From Erythrobacter sp. 3-20A1M (lineage in GTDB: Bacteria > Pseudomonadota > Alphaproteobacteria > Sphingomonadales > Sphingomonadaceae), in contig NZ_CP045200.1 in assembly GCF_018636735.1 (NCBI RefSeq), positions 2,386,001 to 2,450,000 of the forward strand: a stretch of DNA of 64,000 bases, in the 5' to 3' direction. Position numbers and translations under genes: made by a program. Positions 1 through 8,923 of the stretch are shown piece after piece; the first letter of the stretch is position 1, and each line of letters begins with the position of its first letter. The notes below the pieces were generated by a model. The model did not search any database, was not told where the DNA came from, and saw nothing but the letters and a program-made list of their open reading frames with translations.

Positions 1-645
1 CTGCTCCTCCCATGCCTCGTAGCCGCCGAAACCGACCTCCTTGCGCCGCATGGTGCCGCGGTCCATCCACAGCGTAGCGCGGGTCAGGCGCTTCAGGAAC
101 GTGCGGTCGTGGCTGATGACGACGAACGCGCCCTTGTAGCGGTCCAGCCAGCTTTCCAGCCAGTCGATCGCCGCGAGGTCGAGATGGTTCGTCGGCTCGT
201 CCATCAACAGCAGGTCGGGCTCCTGCGCCAGTGCCTTCGCGATCGCCGCGCGCCGCCGCTCCCCGCCGCTTGCACCGGCTGCCTTGCGGCTCATGTCGAT
301 GCCGAGCTGGCCGGCGATTGCCTCCACCTCGTGCTCGGCCGGGGCATGTTCGCCATCCAGCGCGAAATCCATCAGGGTGTCGAAACGGGCGACGTCCGGG
401 TCCTGCTCCAGCAGCACGATGCGCGTACCTGGCTTCACCTTGCGGATCCCCCGATCGGGCTCGATCCGGTCGTTGATCAGGCGGAACAGCGTGGTCTTCC
501 CCGCTCCGTTGCGCCCGATCAGCGCGAGCCGGTCGCGCGGACCGACATGGAGCGACAACTGCTCCTGGCTCGGCCCGCCGAACAGCCAGCGACCGCCCTG
601 CTGCAGGCCGATTTCTTCGAGCGAGAGAATGGGAGGCTGTGCCAT
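1..645 (-). CDS. ABC-F family ATPase, N-terminal part (runs off window edge)
   Basis: Reading leftwards from the ATG at 645 gives a protein beginning MAQPPILSLEEIGL that stays open to position 1, so the 3' end lies outside the window. The first nucleotide-binding domain is visible: Walker A GRNGAGKT (about residues 48-55), ABC signature SGGERRR, Walker B LLLMDEPTNHLD and the switch histidine in VISHD. EPTNHLD and the absence of any membrane segment are typical of ABC-F proteins (Uup/EttA type), soluble ATPases that act on ribosomes rather than in transport. The visible part ends in the linker after the first ATPase domain. Uup-like is the likeliest subgroup, but the second half is needed to decide. 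Confidence 0.9.
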   Translation of the reverse strand, partial: MAQPPILSLEEIGLQQGGRWLFGGPSQEQLSLHVGPRDRLALIGRNGAGKTTLFRLINDRIEPDRGIRKVKPGTRIVLLEQDPDVARFDTLMDFALDGEHAPAEHEVEAIAGQLGIDMSRKAAGASGGERRRAAIAKALAQEPDLLLMDEPTNHLDLAAIDWLESWLDRYKGAFVVISHDRTFLKRLTRATLWMDRGTMRRKEVGFGGYEAWEEQ

Positions 646-754
646 AGGTGGCGCGAGGTAGGCGCGCTGCCTTCGCGGAACAAGCCGGTTCAGCCGCGCG
701 TAATCGCCGCGCGGCTCTTCTGGTCGCATCAGTTTTCCAAGGAGACGACCCGAT

Positions 755-1480
755 ATGCGCTATGTTCTGCCCCTCGCCGCCGCCGCGATGACGGTTGCCG
801 CCGTCGCTCAACCCGCCGCCGCCGCGGACGTCACCATCCAGACGACGAACCCGGTGATAGAGCTGTCGGTATACGAGCAGGTCGAGGTCGAGCCCGATAT
901 CGTCACCATCGGTGCTGGAGTCTCCACGATGGCTCCGACGGCGGTCGCCGCCCTGCGACAGAATTCGGCGGACATGAAGAAGGTCATCGACCGGATCAAG
1001 GGACTGGGCGTGGCCCAGCGCGACATCCAGACGACCGGCATCAATCTGAATGCGCAATACGATTACGATCAGCAGAACCAGCGGCAGGTGTTTCGCGGCT
1101 ATCAGGCGTCGAACCGCGTCAGTGTGAAGCTGCGCCAAATCCAGCGCGCGGGCGAAGTGCTGGACGCGCTGGTCGCGGCAGGGGCGACCGACCTTTCCGG
1201 ACCCGATTTCTCGGTTGATGACGACACGGCGGCGAAGGCCGCGGCGCGGAAAAGCGCGCTCGAACGGGCGCAGCGCCAGGCGCTCGAATACGCCCGCTTC
1301 GCCGGCTATTCCAACGTCCGCCTGCTGCAGGTGAGCGAATCCATTACCGGCAACGGACCGCAGCCGCCGCGTCCGGTAATGGCGCAGGCCCGGATGGCGA
1401 GCGCGGAAAAAGCTCCTGTTCAGCCCGGCGTCGTCGGTACGGGGGTGAATGTCAGCCTGACCTACGAAATGGTGAAGTGA
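755..1480 (+). CDS. SIMPL domain (DUF541) periplasmic protein
   Basis: A 241-residue protein with a Sec signal peptide (about residues 1-24, ending PAAAADV) followed by one SIMPL/DUF541 domain. Visible family features are the early VYEQVEVEPDIVTIGAGV strand, the central segment on noninteger powers of the argument-like repeats (RDIQTTGINLNAQYDY) and the late RKSALERAQRQALEYARFAGY helix. SIMPL proteins are periplasmic or outer-membrane-associated and of poorly defined function; some are linked to oxidative stress or form oligomeric shells. The start is supported by AAGGAG at 739-744, 10 bases before the ATG. The gene stands alone, followed by a hairpin at 1488-1519. Confidence 0.88.
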   Translation: MRYVLPLAAAAMTVAAVAQPAAAADVTIQTTNPVIELSVYEQVEVEPDIVTIGAGVSTMAPTAVAALRQNSADMKKVIDRIKGLGVAQRDIQTTGINLNAQYDYDQQNQRQVFRGYQASNRVSVKLRQIQRAGEVLDALVAAGATDLSGPDFSVDDDTAAKAAARKSALERAQRQALEYARFAGYSNVRLLQVSESITGNGPQPPRPVMAQARMASAEKAPVQPGVVGTGVNVSLTYEMVK

Positions 1481-1487
1481 GTGGATC

Positions 1488-1519
1488 GGGCGCAAGTGTG
1501 AACGCTACCACTTGCGCCC
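1488..1519. terminator. Perfect 11-bp inverted repeat, terminator-like
   Basis: GGGCGCAAGTG at 1488-1498 is followed by a 10-base loop and its exact complement CACTTGCGCCC at 1509-1519. It begins 7 bases after the SIMPL stop codon. There is no T-tract after it, so it may be a factor-assisted terminator or an mRNA-stabilising hairpin instead of a classical intrinsic terminator. Confidence 0.55.
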
Positions 1520-1562
1520 ATTCACAACGTATTCAATGCGTGTAAGCTAGCGCGGCAGAACG

Positions 1563-1907
1563 ATGAAGATTGTCCTCCCCCTCTCGCTGGTGGCCGCGCT
1601 CGCCCTCACGTCCGTGGCCCCGTCGTTCGGTGCCGAGCCGCCGAGTGCGCAGGACGAGGCGCGCAAGGAAATGCGCGCGGGCAATATCCTGCCACGCCGC
1701 ACGCTCGAAAACGCCGCCTTCGCCGCCATCGGCAAACCGATCTGCCGGCGGCGGGACGAGAGCAAGGCCGACAATTGCGTGGAGTATCTGGCGGGCGATT
1801 ACGATTCCAGCGCCATGGCCTATCGCTTCAAATTCATTCAGGACGGTCATGTCATCTTCGTGGATGTCGACGCGCGCACAGGCCGGGTATTGCGCCGATC
1901 GCGCTGA
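1563..1907 (+). CDS. Small secreted PepSY-like protein
   Basis: A 114-residue protein with a clear signal peptide (MKIVLPLSLVAALALTSVAP..., cleavage near residue 23). The C-terminal part (YRFKFIQDGHVIFVDVDARTGRV) has the strand-turn-strand pattern seen at the end of PepSY domains, which inhibit or bind proteins in the periplasm. It lies 75 bases upstream of a response regulator/sensor kinase pair, an arrangement in which a PepSY protein can be the sensor's partner or target. The family assignment rests on the C-terminal pattern only. Two cysteine-containing segments (ICRRRDESKADNC) could form a disulphide. Confidence 0.7.
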   Translation: MKIVLPLSLVAALALTSVAPSFGAEPPSAQDEARKEMRAGNILPRRTLENAAFAAIGKPICRRRDESKADNCVEYLAGDYDSSAMAYRFKFIQDGHVIFVDVDARTGRVLRRSR

Positions 1908-1982
1908 AACCGGCCCGCGATTGACGCGTTGTCCGAAAAAGCGCCAAAGGGCGCGTCATCGTAACGGGGGACCTATCCGCAT

Positions 1983-2660
1983 ATGCGCATTCTGATCGTC
2001 GAAGACGAACCGACGCTGGGTCAGCAGCTCAAGAGCACGCTGGAGCAGACCGGCTACGCGGTGGACCTGTCCACCGATGGCGAGGATGGGCATTTCCTCG
2101 GCTCGACCGAGGATTACGATGCCGTGATCCTCGATCTCGGCCTGCCGGAGATCGACGGGCTTACCGTGCTGGGCATGTGGCGCAAGGAAGGGCGAACCTT
2201 CCCGGTGCTGGTGCTGACCGCGCGCGACAGCTGGTCCGACAAGGTCGCCGGGCTGGACGCCGGGGCGGACGATTACCTCGCCAAGCCGTTCCAGACCGAG
2301 GAGCTGATCGCGCGACTTCGGGCGCTGATCCGCCGCGCCTCCGGCAACACCTCCAGCGAACTGATCGCAGGCGACGTGCGTCTCGACACGCGGTCGGGCC
2401 GGGTCACGCTGAAGGGCGAACCGGTGAAGCTGACGGCGCAGGAATACAAGCTGCTCAGCTACCTGATGCATCACAAGGGCAAGGTCGTCAGCCGCACCGA
2501 GCTGATCGAGCATATCTACGACCAGGATTTCGATCGCGATTCCAATACGATCGAGGTGTTCGTGACGCGCATCCGCAAGAAGCTGGGTGCGGAGGTGATC
2601 ACGACCATCCGTGGGCTGGGTTACAGCCTCGACGATCCCCAAGACAGTCCGCGCGCCTGA
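1983..2660 (+). CDS. OmpR/PhoP-family response regulator
   Basis: A 225-residue transcriptional response regulator. The N-terminal receiver shows the acidic pocket (VEDE, residues 6-9), the phosphoacceptor Asp51 in VILDLGLPEIDG, the conserved Thr/Ser (LTARD) and Lys in LAKPF. The C-terminal winged-helix domain contains the OmpR-type recognition region (LIEHIYDQDFDRDSNTIEVFVTRIRKKLG) and ends with the wing hairpin (ITTIRGLGYSL). It overlaps or abuts the downstream histidine kinase gene, its presumed cognate sensor. The closest type is PhoP/QseB; the signal cannot be read from sequence. Confidence 0.93.
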   Translation: MRILIVEDEPTLGQQLKSTLEQTGYAVDLSTDGEDGHFLGSTEDYDAVILDLGLPEIDGLTVLGMWRKEGRTFPVLVLTARDSWSDKVAGLDAGADDYLAKPFQTEELIARLRALIRRASGNTSSELIAGDVRLDTRSGRVTLKGEPVKLTAQEYKLLSYLMHHKGKVVSRTELIEHIYDQDFDRDSNTIEVFVTRIRKKLGAEVITTIRGLGYSLDDPQDSPRA

Positions 2661-4071
2661 CCGAGGGTGGTCCCGCGCTTTGGCTGCAGGAGGCGATAAC
2701 GGGACGATAACATCGTCGGGGCCGCGAGACGCGGCTAATACGGGCAGCCTTGCCCGGCGCATGATGCTGATCTCCGCTGCGTGGATCGTGGTCCTGCTGC
2801 TCGGCGGCGGTATCGCGCTGGAGCGCACGCTGACCAGCCAGGTCCAATCCAATTTCGACGAGCAGTTGGAATATGTTCAGACCGCGCTGATCGCCTCGGC
2901 GGAAATCGATCCATACGGCGATGTCCGGTTCTACCGCACGTTGGGCGACCAGACGTTCCTGGAGCCCGATAGCGGGCGGTACTGGCAGATTTCCGGGCCT
3001 GGCAAGGAAAGCTACCCCAGCCGCAGCCTGTGGGATCGCAATCTGGAGGTTCGCGGCGGGCAGCCGGGCGACGATCCGGTCTTCTACAACAGCGATCAGT
3101 TTCCCAACGAACCGCTGCGCGTGGTGGAACGTCAGGTGGTGCTGCCCGACAGCGATACGGTGTGGACCTTCGCGGTCGCTTCGGCGCGCAACGATCTGGA
3201 CGCGCAGATTCGCCGCATCCGTTCGATCCTGGTGTGGAGCTTCGCGGTACTCGGCCTCGGCCTGTTCGTCATGGCCGTGCTGCAGAGCTATTACGGATTG
3301 AGGCCGCTGCGCCGGGTTCGCGCCGCGATCGCCAAGATACGGTCCACCGGCAGCAACCGTGTCACCGAACCGCTGCCGCTGGAGGTGCAGCCCCTGGTCG
3401 ACGAGCTGAACGCGTTGCTCGCCCATTCGGAGCGGCAGGCGGAAGAGGCACGCACCCATGCGGGCAATCTCGCCCATGCGCTGAAGACGCCACTGACCGT
3501 GATCAACAACGCCGCGACCGCGCAGGCACCCGATCTGGCGCAGACCGTCGTGCGCGAATCGCGCACGATGCGCCGCCATGTCGACCATCATCTCGCTCGC
3601 GCGCGCGCCGTCGGTCGGCGGGCGGTGGGGCATGCGCAGACCCCGGTTTGCGAAAGCGCCCAGGCGGTGTGTCGCGCGGTCGAACGGCTATACCCCGATG
3701 TCCGTTTCGATCTGGCCGGGAACAAGACCGCGCGCGTGGCGATCGAGCGGCAGGATCTGGACGAGATCATCGGCAATCTGGTCGAGAACGCGGCCAAGTA
3801 TGGTGGCGGCAGCGTGTTCGTTACTCTCGATGCGGAAGGGCCGGGCGGTCCCTGCGTGGTATGGGTCGAGGACGATGGAACGGGCATCCCGGAAGCCGGG
3901 CGCGAGGGCATCTTCGATCGCGGCGCGCGGCTCGATACTGGGAAGCCGGGCACCGGCCTCGGGCTTGCCATCGTGCGCGACGTGGCCGAAATCTACGGCG
4001 GTTCCGTGGCGCTTGGGGAAAGCGAAGATCTAGGCGGGCTGCTGGTCCGTCTCAGCTTGCCGCGGGCCTGA
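2611..4071 (+). CDS. Sensor histidine kinase, partner of the upstream regulator
   Basis: A membrane sensor kinase with TM1 (MMLISAAWIVVLLLGGGI, from 2761), a periplasmic domain of about 130 residues, TM2 (ILVWSFAVLGLGLFVMAVL, about 3225-3285), a DHp helix with the phospho-His in LAHALKTPLTVI, and an HATPase domain with N-box NLVENAAKYG, G1 EDDGTGIP and G2 GTGLGLAIV. It resembles PhoQ-type kinases. The start is uncertain. The ATG at 2611 would overlap the regulator gene by 50 bases; a TTG at 2680 preceded by GAGGGTGG (2663-2670) is attractive; the ATG at 2761 leaves no residues before TM1. The stop is certain. Confidence 0.9.
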   Translation: MGWVTASTIPKTVRAPDRGWSRALAAGGDNGTITSSGPRDAANTGSLARRMMLISAAWIVVLLLGGGIALERTLTSQVQSNFDEQLEYVQTALIASAEIDPYGDVRFYRTLGDQTFLEPDSGRYWQISGPGKESYPSRSLWDRNLEVRGGQPGDDPVFYNSDQFPNEPLRVVERQVVLPDSDTVWTFAVASARNDLDAQIRRIRSILVWSFAVLGLGLFVMAVLQSYYGLRPLRRVRAAIAKIRSTGSNRVTEPLPLEVQPLVDELNALLAHSERQAEEARTHAGNLAHALKTPLTVINNAATAQAPDLAQTVVRESRTMRRHVDHHLARARAVGRRAVGHAQTPVCESAQAVCRAVERLYPDVRFDLAGNKTARVAIERQDLDEIIGNLVENAAKYGGGSVFVTLDAEGPGGPCVVWVEDDGTGIPEAGREGIFDRGARLDTGKPGTGLGLAIVRDVAEIYGGSVALGESEDLGGLLVRLSLPRA

Positions 4072-4075
4072 ACGC

Positions 4076-4444
4076 TCAGCCCTTATGTTTTGCGCTGGCT
4101 ACGGTCAGCCGGAAGAAGCGGCGGTTGGTACTGGCGCGCGCCTGCGCTGCCGGATCGTCACCCAGGTCTCGGCCGTCCAGGTCCTCCAGGAAGCGCACGG
4201 CAACGGCATCCTCCTCGTGGCGGATCACCTCGACCAGCATGTCCAGAATATCGCATTGCAACAGCGCGTATTCGCCCAGTTCGAGCTCTTTCTGTGGGGT
4301 AAGCAGGGCCCCTTTGGCCGACATGTTGTCGATACGGCACAGGACCGTTCCGGTGCGGGTCACCAACTGCGCGGCATAGTCCAGCGATACCCGGACCGAT
4401 CGGCGCGCCTCGACGGATAGGAGCGTTTCTGAGGAAGAGGTCAT
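4076..4444 (-). CDS. PilZ domain protein (c-di-GMP receptor)
   Basis: A 122-residue single-domain protein. The two c-di-GMP-binding motifs are present in the right order: RxxxR (RRSVR, residues 14-18) and the D/NxSxxG element (DNMSAKG). PilZ proteins bind cyclic di-GMP and pass the signal to motility, exopolysaccharide or cell-cycle machinery. The gene is convergent with the sensor kinase, with 4 bases between the stops. No effector domain is fused. The partial EAL phosphodiesterase gene at the right edge of the window is another c-di-GMP gene but is not linked to it. Confidence 0.85.
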   Translation of the reverse strand: MTSSSETLLSVEARRSVRVSLDYAAQLVTRTGTVLCRIDNMSAKGALLTPQKELELGEYALLQCDILDMLVEVIRHEEDAVAVRFLEDLDGRDLGDDPAAQARASTNRRFFRLTVASAKHKG

Positions 4445-4602
4445 GACAGCTCTGCTGTGGGGAATAAGCCGCTTTCGAATTGTGCCACTCCACCTCCGGG
4501 GGATGTCGGGGGTGGCCGTTAGGGAACGCTCAACTTTGTAAGGTGTTATTTGTTAAAATCTCATTGAAGTCGTGCAAGCGGCCCGGAAGCGAGAAGAAAC
4601 CT

Positions 4603-4998
4603 ATGACCCGTCCGATCATCACGGCTACGCTGGCCGCCGCCGCTGCACTATCGCTGGGCGCCTGTTCGACATACGATCGCTATGGCTATCAGGGCGGATA
4701 CTACTCTGACGGCTATTATGGCCGGGACGGATATGACGACCGTCGGGGCTATGACGATCGTTATGCTAAGACCCCGTATTACGGATACTACAGCGGCTAT
4801 TACTATCCCGGCGCCGGAGATCACGTGTACGACAATCGCGGACGCCGATACCGGTGGAACGATCGCCAGCGGGATTACTGGATGTCCCGCCGCCCTCGTG
4901 GAGACTACCGATATCGGGAGAACTGGAGCGACTATCGCGGGCAGCGGTCCGACCGTGATCGCCGGTACGATCACCGCAACCGTACATATAGCGACTGA
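4603..4998 (+). CDS. Tyr/Asp/Gly/Arg-rich small lipoprotein
   Basis: A 131-residue protein starting at the ATG at 4603. The N-terminus is a lipoprotein signal with lipobox LGAC (Cys21). After it the composition is extremely biased: repeated YGRDGYDDRRGYDDRY-like runs of Tyr, Asp, Gly and Arg continue to the C-terminus. A short segment (VYDNRGRRYRWNDRQRDYW) resembles the RcnB-like low-complexity proteins common in sphingomonads. It is probably an outer-membrane lipoprotein with a disordered tail; no function can be assigned. An in-frame ATG at 4480 would precede the signal sequence and is unlikely to be used. Confidence 0.78.
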   Translation: MTRPIITATLAAAAALSLGACSTYDRYGYQGGYYSDGYYGRDGYDDRRGYDDRYAKTPYYGYYSGYYYPGAGDHVYDNRGRRYRWNDRQRDYWMSRRPRGDYRYRENWSDYRGQRSDRDRRYDHRNRTYSD

Positions 4999-5048
4999 GT
5001 TTCCCGGCAGCGATACCAACGGTCGCAGGGGGGTGCGAAAGCCGCGCT

Positions 5049-5384
5049 TCAGACGTTCCGGTCGCGTGCCCGTTCGTGGTGGCGGATGACTTCCTCGATG
5101 ATGAAACGCAGAAATTTTTCCGAAAATTCCGGATCGAGATGAGACTCTTCGGCCAATCGACGCAAGCGGGCGATCTGATCCCGTTCGCGGCCTGGATCGG
5201 CTGGCGGCAATGCGGCGCCTGCCTTGTACTCCCCGACCGCCTGCGTGATCCGGAAACGTTCGGCGAGCATGTGGATCAGCGCTGCGTCGATATTGTCGAT
5301 CGACCGGCGATACCCCGCCAGGACCGGATCGGGCTCGGCGGCGGGCGCTTGCAGCGCAGCGGTGTCGGTCGGGTTTCTGGCCAT
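5049..5384 (-). CDS. Chorismate mutase (AroQ class)
   Basis: A 111-residue all-helical AroQ-type chorismate mutase, converting chorismate to prephenate in Phe/Tyr synthesis. Visible family residues are the first-helix Arg and Asp (YRRSIDNIDAALIHMLAERF), the Arg/Lys region (RITQAVGEYKAG), ERDQIARLRRLAEE and the last helix FLRFIIEEVIRHH. There is no transit or signal peptide, so it is cytoplasmic and monofunctional. An N-terminal extension of about 20 residues precedes the domain. It is divergent from the polyprenyl synthase gene at 5452. Confidence 0.88.
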   Translation of the reverse strand: MARNPTDTAALQAPAAEPDPVLAGYRRSIDNIDAALIHMLAERFRITQAVGEYKAGAALPPADPGRERDQIARLRRLAEESHLDPEFSEKFLRFIIEEVIRHHERARDRNV

Positions 5385-5451
5385 GTCGCCCCCTTGCTAG
5401 CAGCAATCGCACCTTGCCAAGCGGCCACGCGCAGCCCATTGCCGCGCTGCA

Positions 5452-6474
5452 ATGAGTGCCGAGATAATTCCCCTGCGCCAGCCCGATGGCGAGAGCGCGC
5501 CGACACTCGATCCGATGCTGGCGCTGACCGCGAGCGGCATGAACGCCGTCAACGCCGTCATTCTCGATCGGATGCAGAGCGAAATTCCGCTGATTCCGCG
5601 GCTTGCGGGACATCTGATCGCGGGTGGAGGCAAACGGTTGCGCCCGATGCTGACGCTCGCTGCCGCCGAACTGGTCGGTTATCAGGGGAACCGGCATCAC
5701 AAGCTGGCCGCCGCGGTCGAGTTCATTCACACGGCGACCCTGCTGCACGACGATGTGGTCGACGGCAGCGAGATGCGCCGGGGCAAGGCGGCAGCCAACA
5801 TCATCTTCGGCAATCCCGCCACCGTTCTGGTCGGCGACTTTCTCTTCAGCCGTAGCTTCGAGCTGATGACGGAAGATGGCAGCTTGAAGGTTCTCAAAAT
5901 CCTTTCCGGTGCAAGTGCGGTCATCGCCGAGGGCGAGGTGGCGCAGCTGTCCGCCCAGCGCCGGATCGAGACGAGCGAGGAGCGCTACCTTCACATTATC
6001 GGCGCGAAGACGGCTGCGCTGTTCGCCGCCGCCAGCCGGATCGCTGCCGTAGTCGCGGAATGCGACGATGCGGAGGAGCGGGCGCTGGACGATTACGGGC
6101 GCAATCTGGGCATTGCGTTCCAGCTGGTCGACGACGCGATCGACTACGATTCCGACGCGGCGAAAATGGGCAAGGATCGCGGAGACGATTTCAGGGAGGG
6201 CAAGATGACCCTGCCGGTCATTCTGGCCTATTCGCGCGGCAACGAGGAAGAGCGCGAATTCTGGCGCGGCGCGATTCTGGGTCATCGCAGCTCGGATAGC
6301 GATCTCGACCATGCCGTGTCCTTGATCGCGAAGCACGATTGCCTGATCGACACGCGCGAGCGGGCCCGGCATTTCGCGCAGAGGGCGGCCGATGCGCTGG
6401 CGATTTTCCCCGACGGGCAGGCCCGTCGCGCGATGATCGAGGCGGTCCAGTTCGCGTTCTCGCGGGGCTATTGA
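5452..6474 (+). CDS. Long-chain polyprenyl diphosphate synthase
   Basis: A 340-residue trans-prenyltransferase that elongates farnesyl-PP with isopentenyl-PP to make the quinone side chain. The first aspartate-rich motif (LLHDDVVDGSEMRRG, about residues 98-112) and the second (FQLVDDAIDYDSD, about 224-236) are intact, as is GGGKRLRP for IPP binding. Small residues just upstream of the first Asp-rich motif (HTATLL) are typical of long-chain enzymes (octaprenyl to decaprenyl); sphingomonads make ubiquinone-10, so decaprenyl is the likely product. It stands 28 bases upstream of hrpB. Confidence 0.92.
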   Translation: MSAEIIPLRQPDGESAPTLDPMLALTASGMNAVNAVILDRMQSEIPLIPRLAGHLIAGGGKRLRPMLTLAAAELVGYQGNRHHKLAAAVEFIHTATLLHDDVVDGSEMRRGKAAANIIFGNPATVLVGDFLFSRSFELMTEDGSLKVLKILSGASAVIAEGEVAQLSAQRRIETSEERYLHIIGAKTAALFAAASRIAAVVAECDDAEERALDDYGRNLGIAFQLVDDAIDYDSDAAKMGKDRGDDFREGKMTLPVILAYSRGNEEEREFWRGAILGHRSSDSDLDHAVSLIAKHDCLIDTRERARHFAQRAADALAIFPDGQARRAMIEAVQFAFSRGY

Positions 6475-6502
6475 GGCCGCCTCCCACGCCGGCGATTCGC
6501 GT

Positions 6503-8923
6503 ATGAGCGAACTCCCGATCCACACCGTACTGCCCGAACTGCTCGCTGCCTTGCGCGATGGTCCGAACGCCGTGCTGGTCGCGCCACCGGGGGCGGGCAA
6601 GACCACCGCGGTGGCACCCGCGCTGCTAGGGGAGCCGTGGTGCGATGGCGAAATCCTGCTCCTGAGTCCCCGCCGGGTCGCGGCGCGCGCGGCGGCGGAG
6701 CGGATGGCCGAACTGCTCGGCGAGCGAGCGGGCGAGACGATCGGCTACGCGACCCGGCTCGACACGAAGCGGTCCGCGAAAACGCGCGTGACCGTGATGA
6801 CAGAAGCGATCTTCGTGAACCGGATCGTCGACGACCCCGAACTGCCGGACGTCTCGGCCGTTCTGTTCGACGAGGCGCACGAACGACATCTCGACAGCGA
6901 TCTTGGTCTTGCCCTTGCGCTCGAAAGCCAGGCCGTGCTGCGGCCCGACCTGCGCCTGCTGGTGATGTCCGCCACCATCGACGGCGCACGCTTTGCAAGC
7001 CTGCTCGGCGATGCACCGGTGATCGAGAGCGAGGGGCGTAGCTTTCCCCTGCGGATCGAATGGCTTGGCTCGGGTCCTTCGCAGCGGATCGAGGACGCAA
7101 TGGGGGGTGCGATTGCGCTAGCCTGGCGCGCGGAGGAGGGCGACATTCTCGCATTTCTTCCAGGCGTTCGCGAAATCGAACGGGTGCGCGAGCGAGTGGA
7201 GATGCGGCTGAAGGATGCCCTTGTCCTGCCCCTGCACGGGCAGGTGGAGCCTGCGGCGCAGCGGGCGGCGATTCGGCGCGATCCCGACGGACGGCGGCGG
7301 ATCGTGCTCGCAACCGCCATTGCCGAGACTTCGCTCACGCTCGATGGTGTCTCGGTCGTGGTCGACAGTGGTCTCGCGCGCCGGGCGATGTTTGATCGCG
7401 CGGCGGGAACGACGCATCTGGAAACGGTGCGCGCAAGCCAGGCCGCGGCGGCGCAGCGGGCTGGGCGGGCGGCGCGTCAGGGCCCCGGCATCGCCTACCG
7501 TCTGTGGGAAGAGGCCGGACATGCGGGGCGCCCACGCTTCGACGCGCCGGAAATCGAGATCTCCGACCTGGCGCCGATGCTGCTCGATCTGGCGCGCTGG
7601 GGCTCGGCGGATGCGGCGGCGCTGCAATGGCTCGATCCGCCGCCTCCCGCCGCGCTGGAAGCCGCGCGCAAGCAGCTGGCGGGGCTGGGCGCGCTCGACG
7701 CCGTGGGGCGGATCACGCCGCTGGGCGAACGCATCGCGCAATTGCCGCTCGACCCGCCGATGGCCGCAGCGGTGTTGTATGGTGCCGAGATGGGTTGCGC
7801 CGAGGCTGTCGCGCGGCTCGCTCTGCTGGCTCAGGAACGCGGGCTGGGCGGACGCGGCGAGGACCTGGGCGCCCGGCTGGCTCGCTGGAACGGCGAGCCA
7901 GCCGGGCGGGCGGAGGCGAGCCGCAAGCTGGCGGCGCGCTGGGCGGCGCTGGCGAAGCGGCTGGTCGAACCGTCGCAGGCTGGAACCCCGGCGCTGGCCT
8001 TGGCCCATGGACTGGCGGACAGGGTCGCGAAGCGGCGAGATCCATCCGGCGAACATTGGCTGAGCGCGGGCGGGCGCGGCTACGTGCTCGACCCTGCATC
8101 GCCGCTAGCGCGCGCCGAATGGCTCGTGGTATGCGACGCGCAAGGTCAGGCGAAGGGGGCGCGGATTACCGCAGCGCTCGCGCTGGAACCCGTCGATGTC
8201 GAGCAGGGACTGGCCGATCGGATCGAAACTCGCCGCATCCTGCGCTGGAATGAAAAGGAAGGGCGGATCGAAGCAAGGGTCGAGAGGCGGTTGGGCGCCA
8301 TCGTGATCGCAAGCGGTCCCGACGAGGCGCCCGATCCGCAGGCCATGGTGGATATGCTTGTGGAAAAGGCAGTGGAACGGCTGGGGACGCTGTTGCCTCC
8401 CGATCTGCTCGCCCGCGCGAAGTTTGCCGGTGTGGACGCCTTGTCCGATCAGGCTCTCGCAGAACACGCGGATCTCTGGCTCGCTCCGCTGCTGCATGGT
8501 CGGCGGGAGTTGAAGGTGGGTGCGGGGCGATACGCCGAGGCCGCGCTCGGTCTGCTCGACTGGGATAAGCGCCAAAGGCTCGATCGGCTGGCGCCGCGCG
8601 CGTTTTCGTCCCCCGCCGGGACCAGCCACAGCATCGATTATACCGGCGAAGACGCGCCTTCGGTGGAGGTTCGGGTACAGGCGTTGTTCGGGCTGGAGCG
8701 ACATCCCAAGATCGGCGACACGCCGCTATTGCTCAAGCTGACCAGTCCGGCAGGCCGACCGATTCAGGCGACCCGCGACCTGCCCGGCTTCTGGCGGGGA
8801 AGCTGGGCCGATGTGCGCAAGGACATGAAGGGGCGCTATCCCAAACATCGCTGGCCGGACGAACCCTGGGCCGAGAAGCCGAGCTTGAAAACGAAGAACG
8901 CCTTTTCAAAAACCAGCGAATGA
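6503..8923 (+). CDS. hrpB: ATP-dependent helicase HrpB
   Basis: An 806-residue DExH-box helicase. Visible motifs are Walker A APPGAGKT (residues 27-34), DEAH in LFDEAHERHLDSDL (about 119-132), SAT (motif III, LLVMSATIDG) and motif VI QRAGRAARQGPG. The HA2 domain and the HrpB-specific C-terminal domain follow, ending with GFWRGSWADVRKDMKGRYPKHRWPDEP, a strong HrpB signature. Family length is about 800-850, so it is complete. HrpB is a bacterial relative of the DEAH RNA helicases, and its cellular role is not well defined. It is probably co-transcribed with the upstream polyprenyl synthase gene. Confidence 0.95.
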   Translation: MSELPIHTVLPELLAALRDGPNAVLVAPPGAGKTTAVAPALLGEPWCDGEILLLSPRRVAARAAAERMAELLGERAGETIGYATRLDTKRSAKTRVTVMTEAIFVNRIVDDPELPDVSAVLFDEAHERHLDSDLGLALALESQAVLRPDLRLLVMSATIDGARFASLLGDAPVIESEGRSFPLRIEWLGSGPSQRIEDAMGGAIALAWRAEEGDILAFLPGVREIERVRERVEMRLKDALVLPLHGQVEPAAQRAAIRRDPDGRRRIVLATAIAETSLTLDGVSVVVDSGLARRAMFDRAAGTTHLETVRASQAAAAQRAGRAARQGPGIAYRLWEEAGHAGRPRFDAPEIEISDLAPMLLDLARWGSADAAALQWLDPPPPAALEAARKQLAGLGALDAVGRITPLGERIAQLPLDPPMAAAVLYGAEMGCAEAVARLALLAQERGLGGRGEDLGARLARWNGEPAGRAEASRKLAARWAALAKRLVEPSQAGTPALALAHGLADRVAKRRDPSGEHWLSAGGRGYVLDPASPLARAEWLVVCDAQGQAKGARITAALALEPVDVEQGLADRIETRRILRWNEKEGRIEARVERRLGAIVIASGPDEAPDPQAMVDMLVEKAVERLGTLLPPDLLARAKFAGVDALSDQALAEHADLWLAPLLHGRRELKVGAGRYAEAALGLLDWDKRQRLDRLAPRAFSSPAGTSHSIDYTGEDAPSVEVRVQALFGLERHPKIGDTPLLLKLTSPAGRPIQATRDLPGFWRGSWADVRKDMKGRYPKHRWPDEPWAEKPSLKTKNAFSKTSE

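Noticed and set aside
109-1218. 369-codon open frame on the plus strand
   Set aside because: It is antisense to the ABC-F gene over its first half and out of frame with the SIMPL gene over its second half; the protein is Arg/Pro-rich without any domain.
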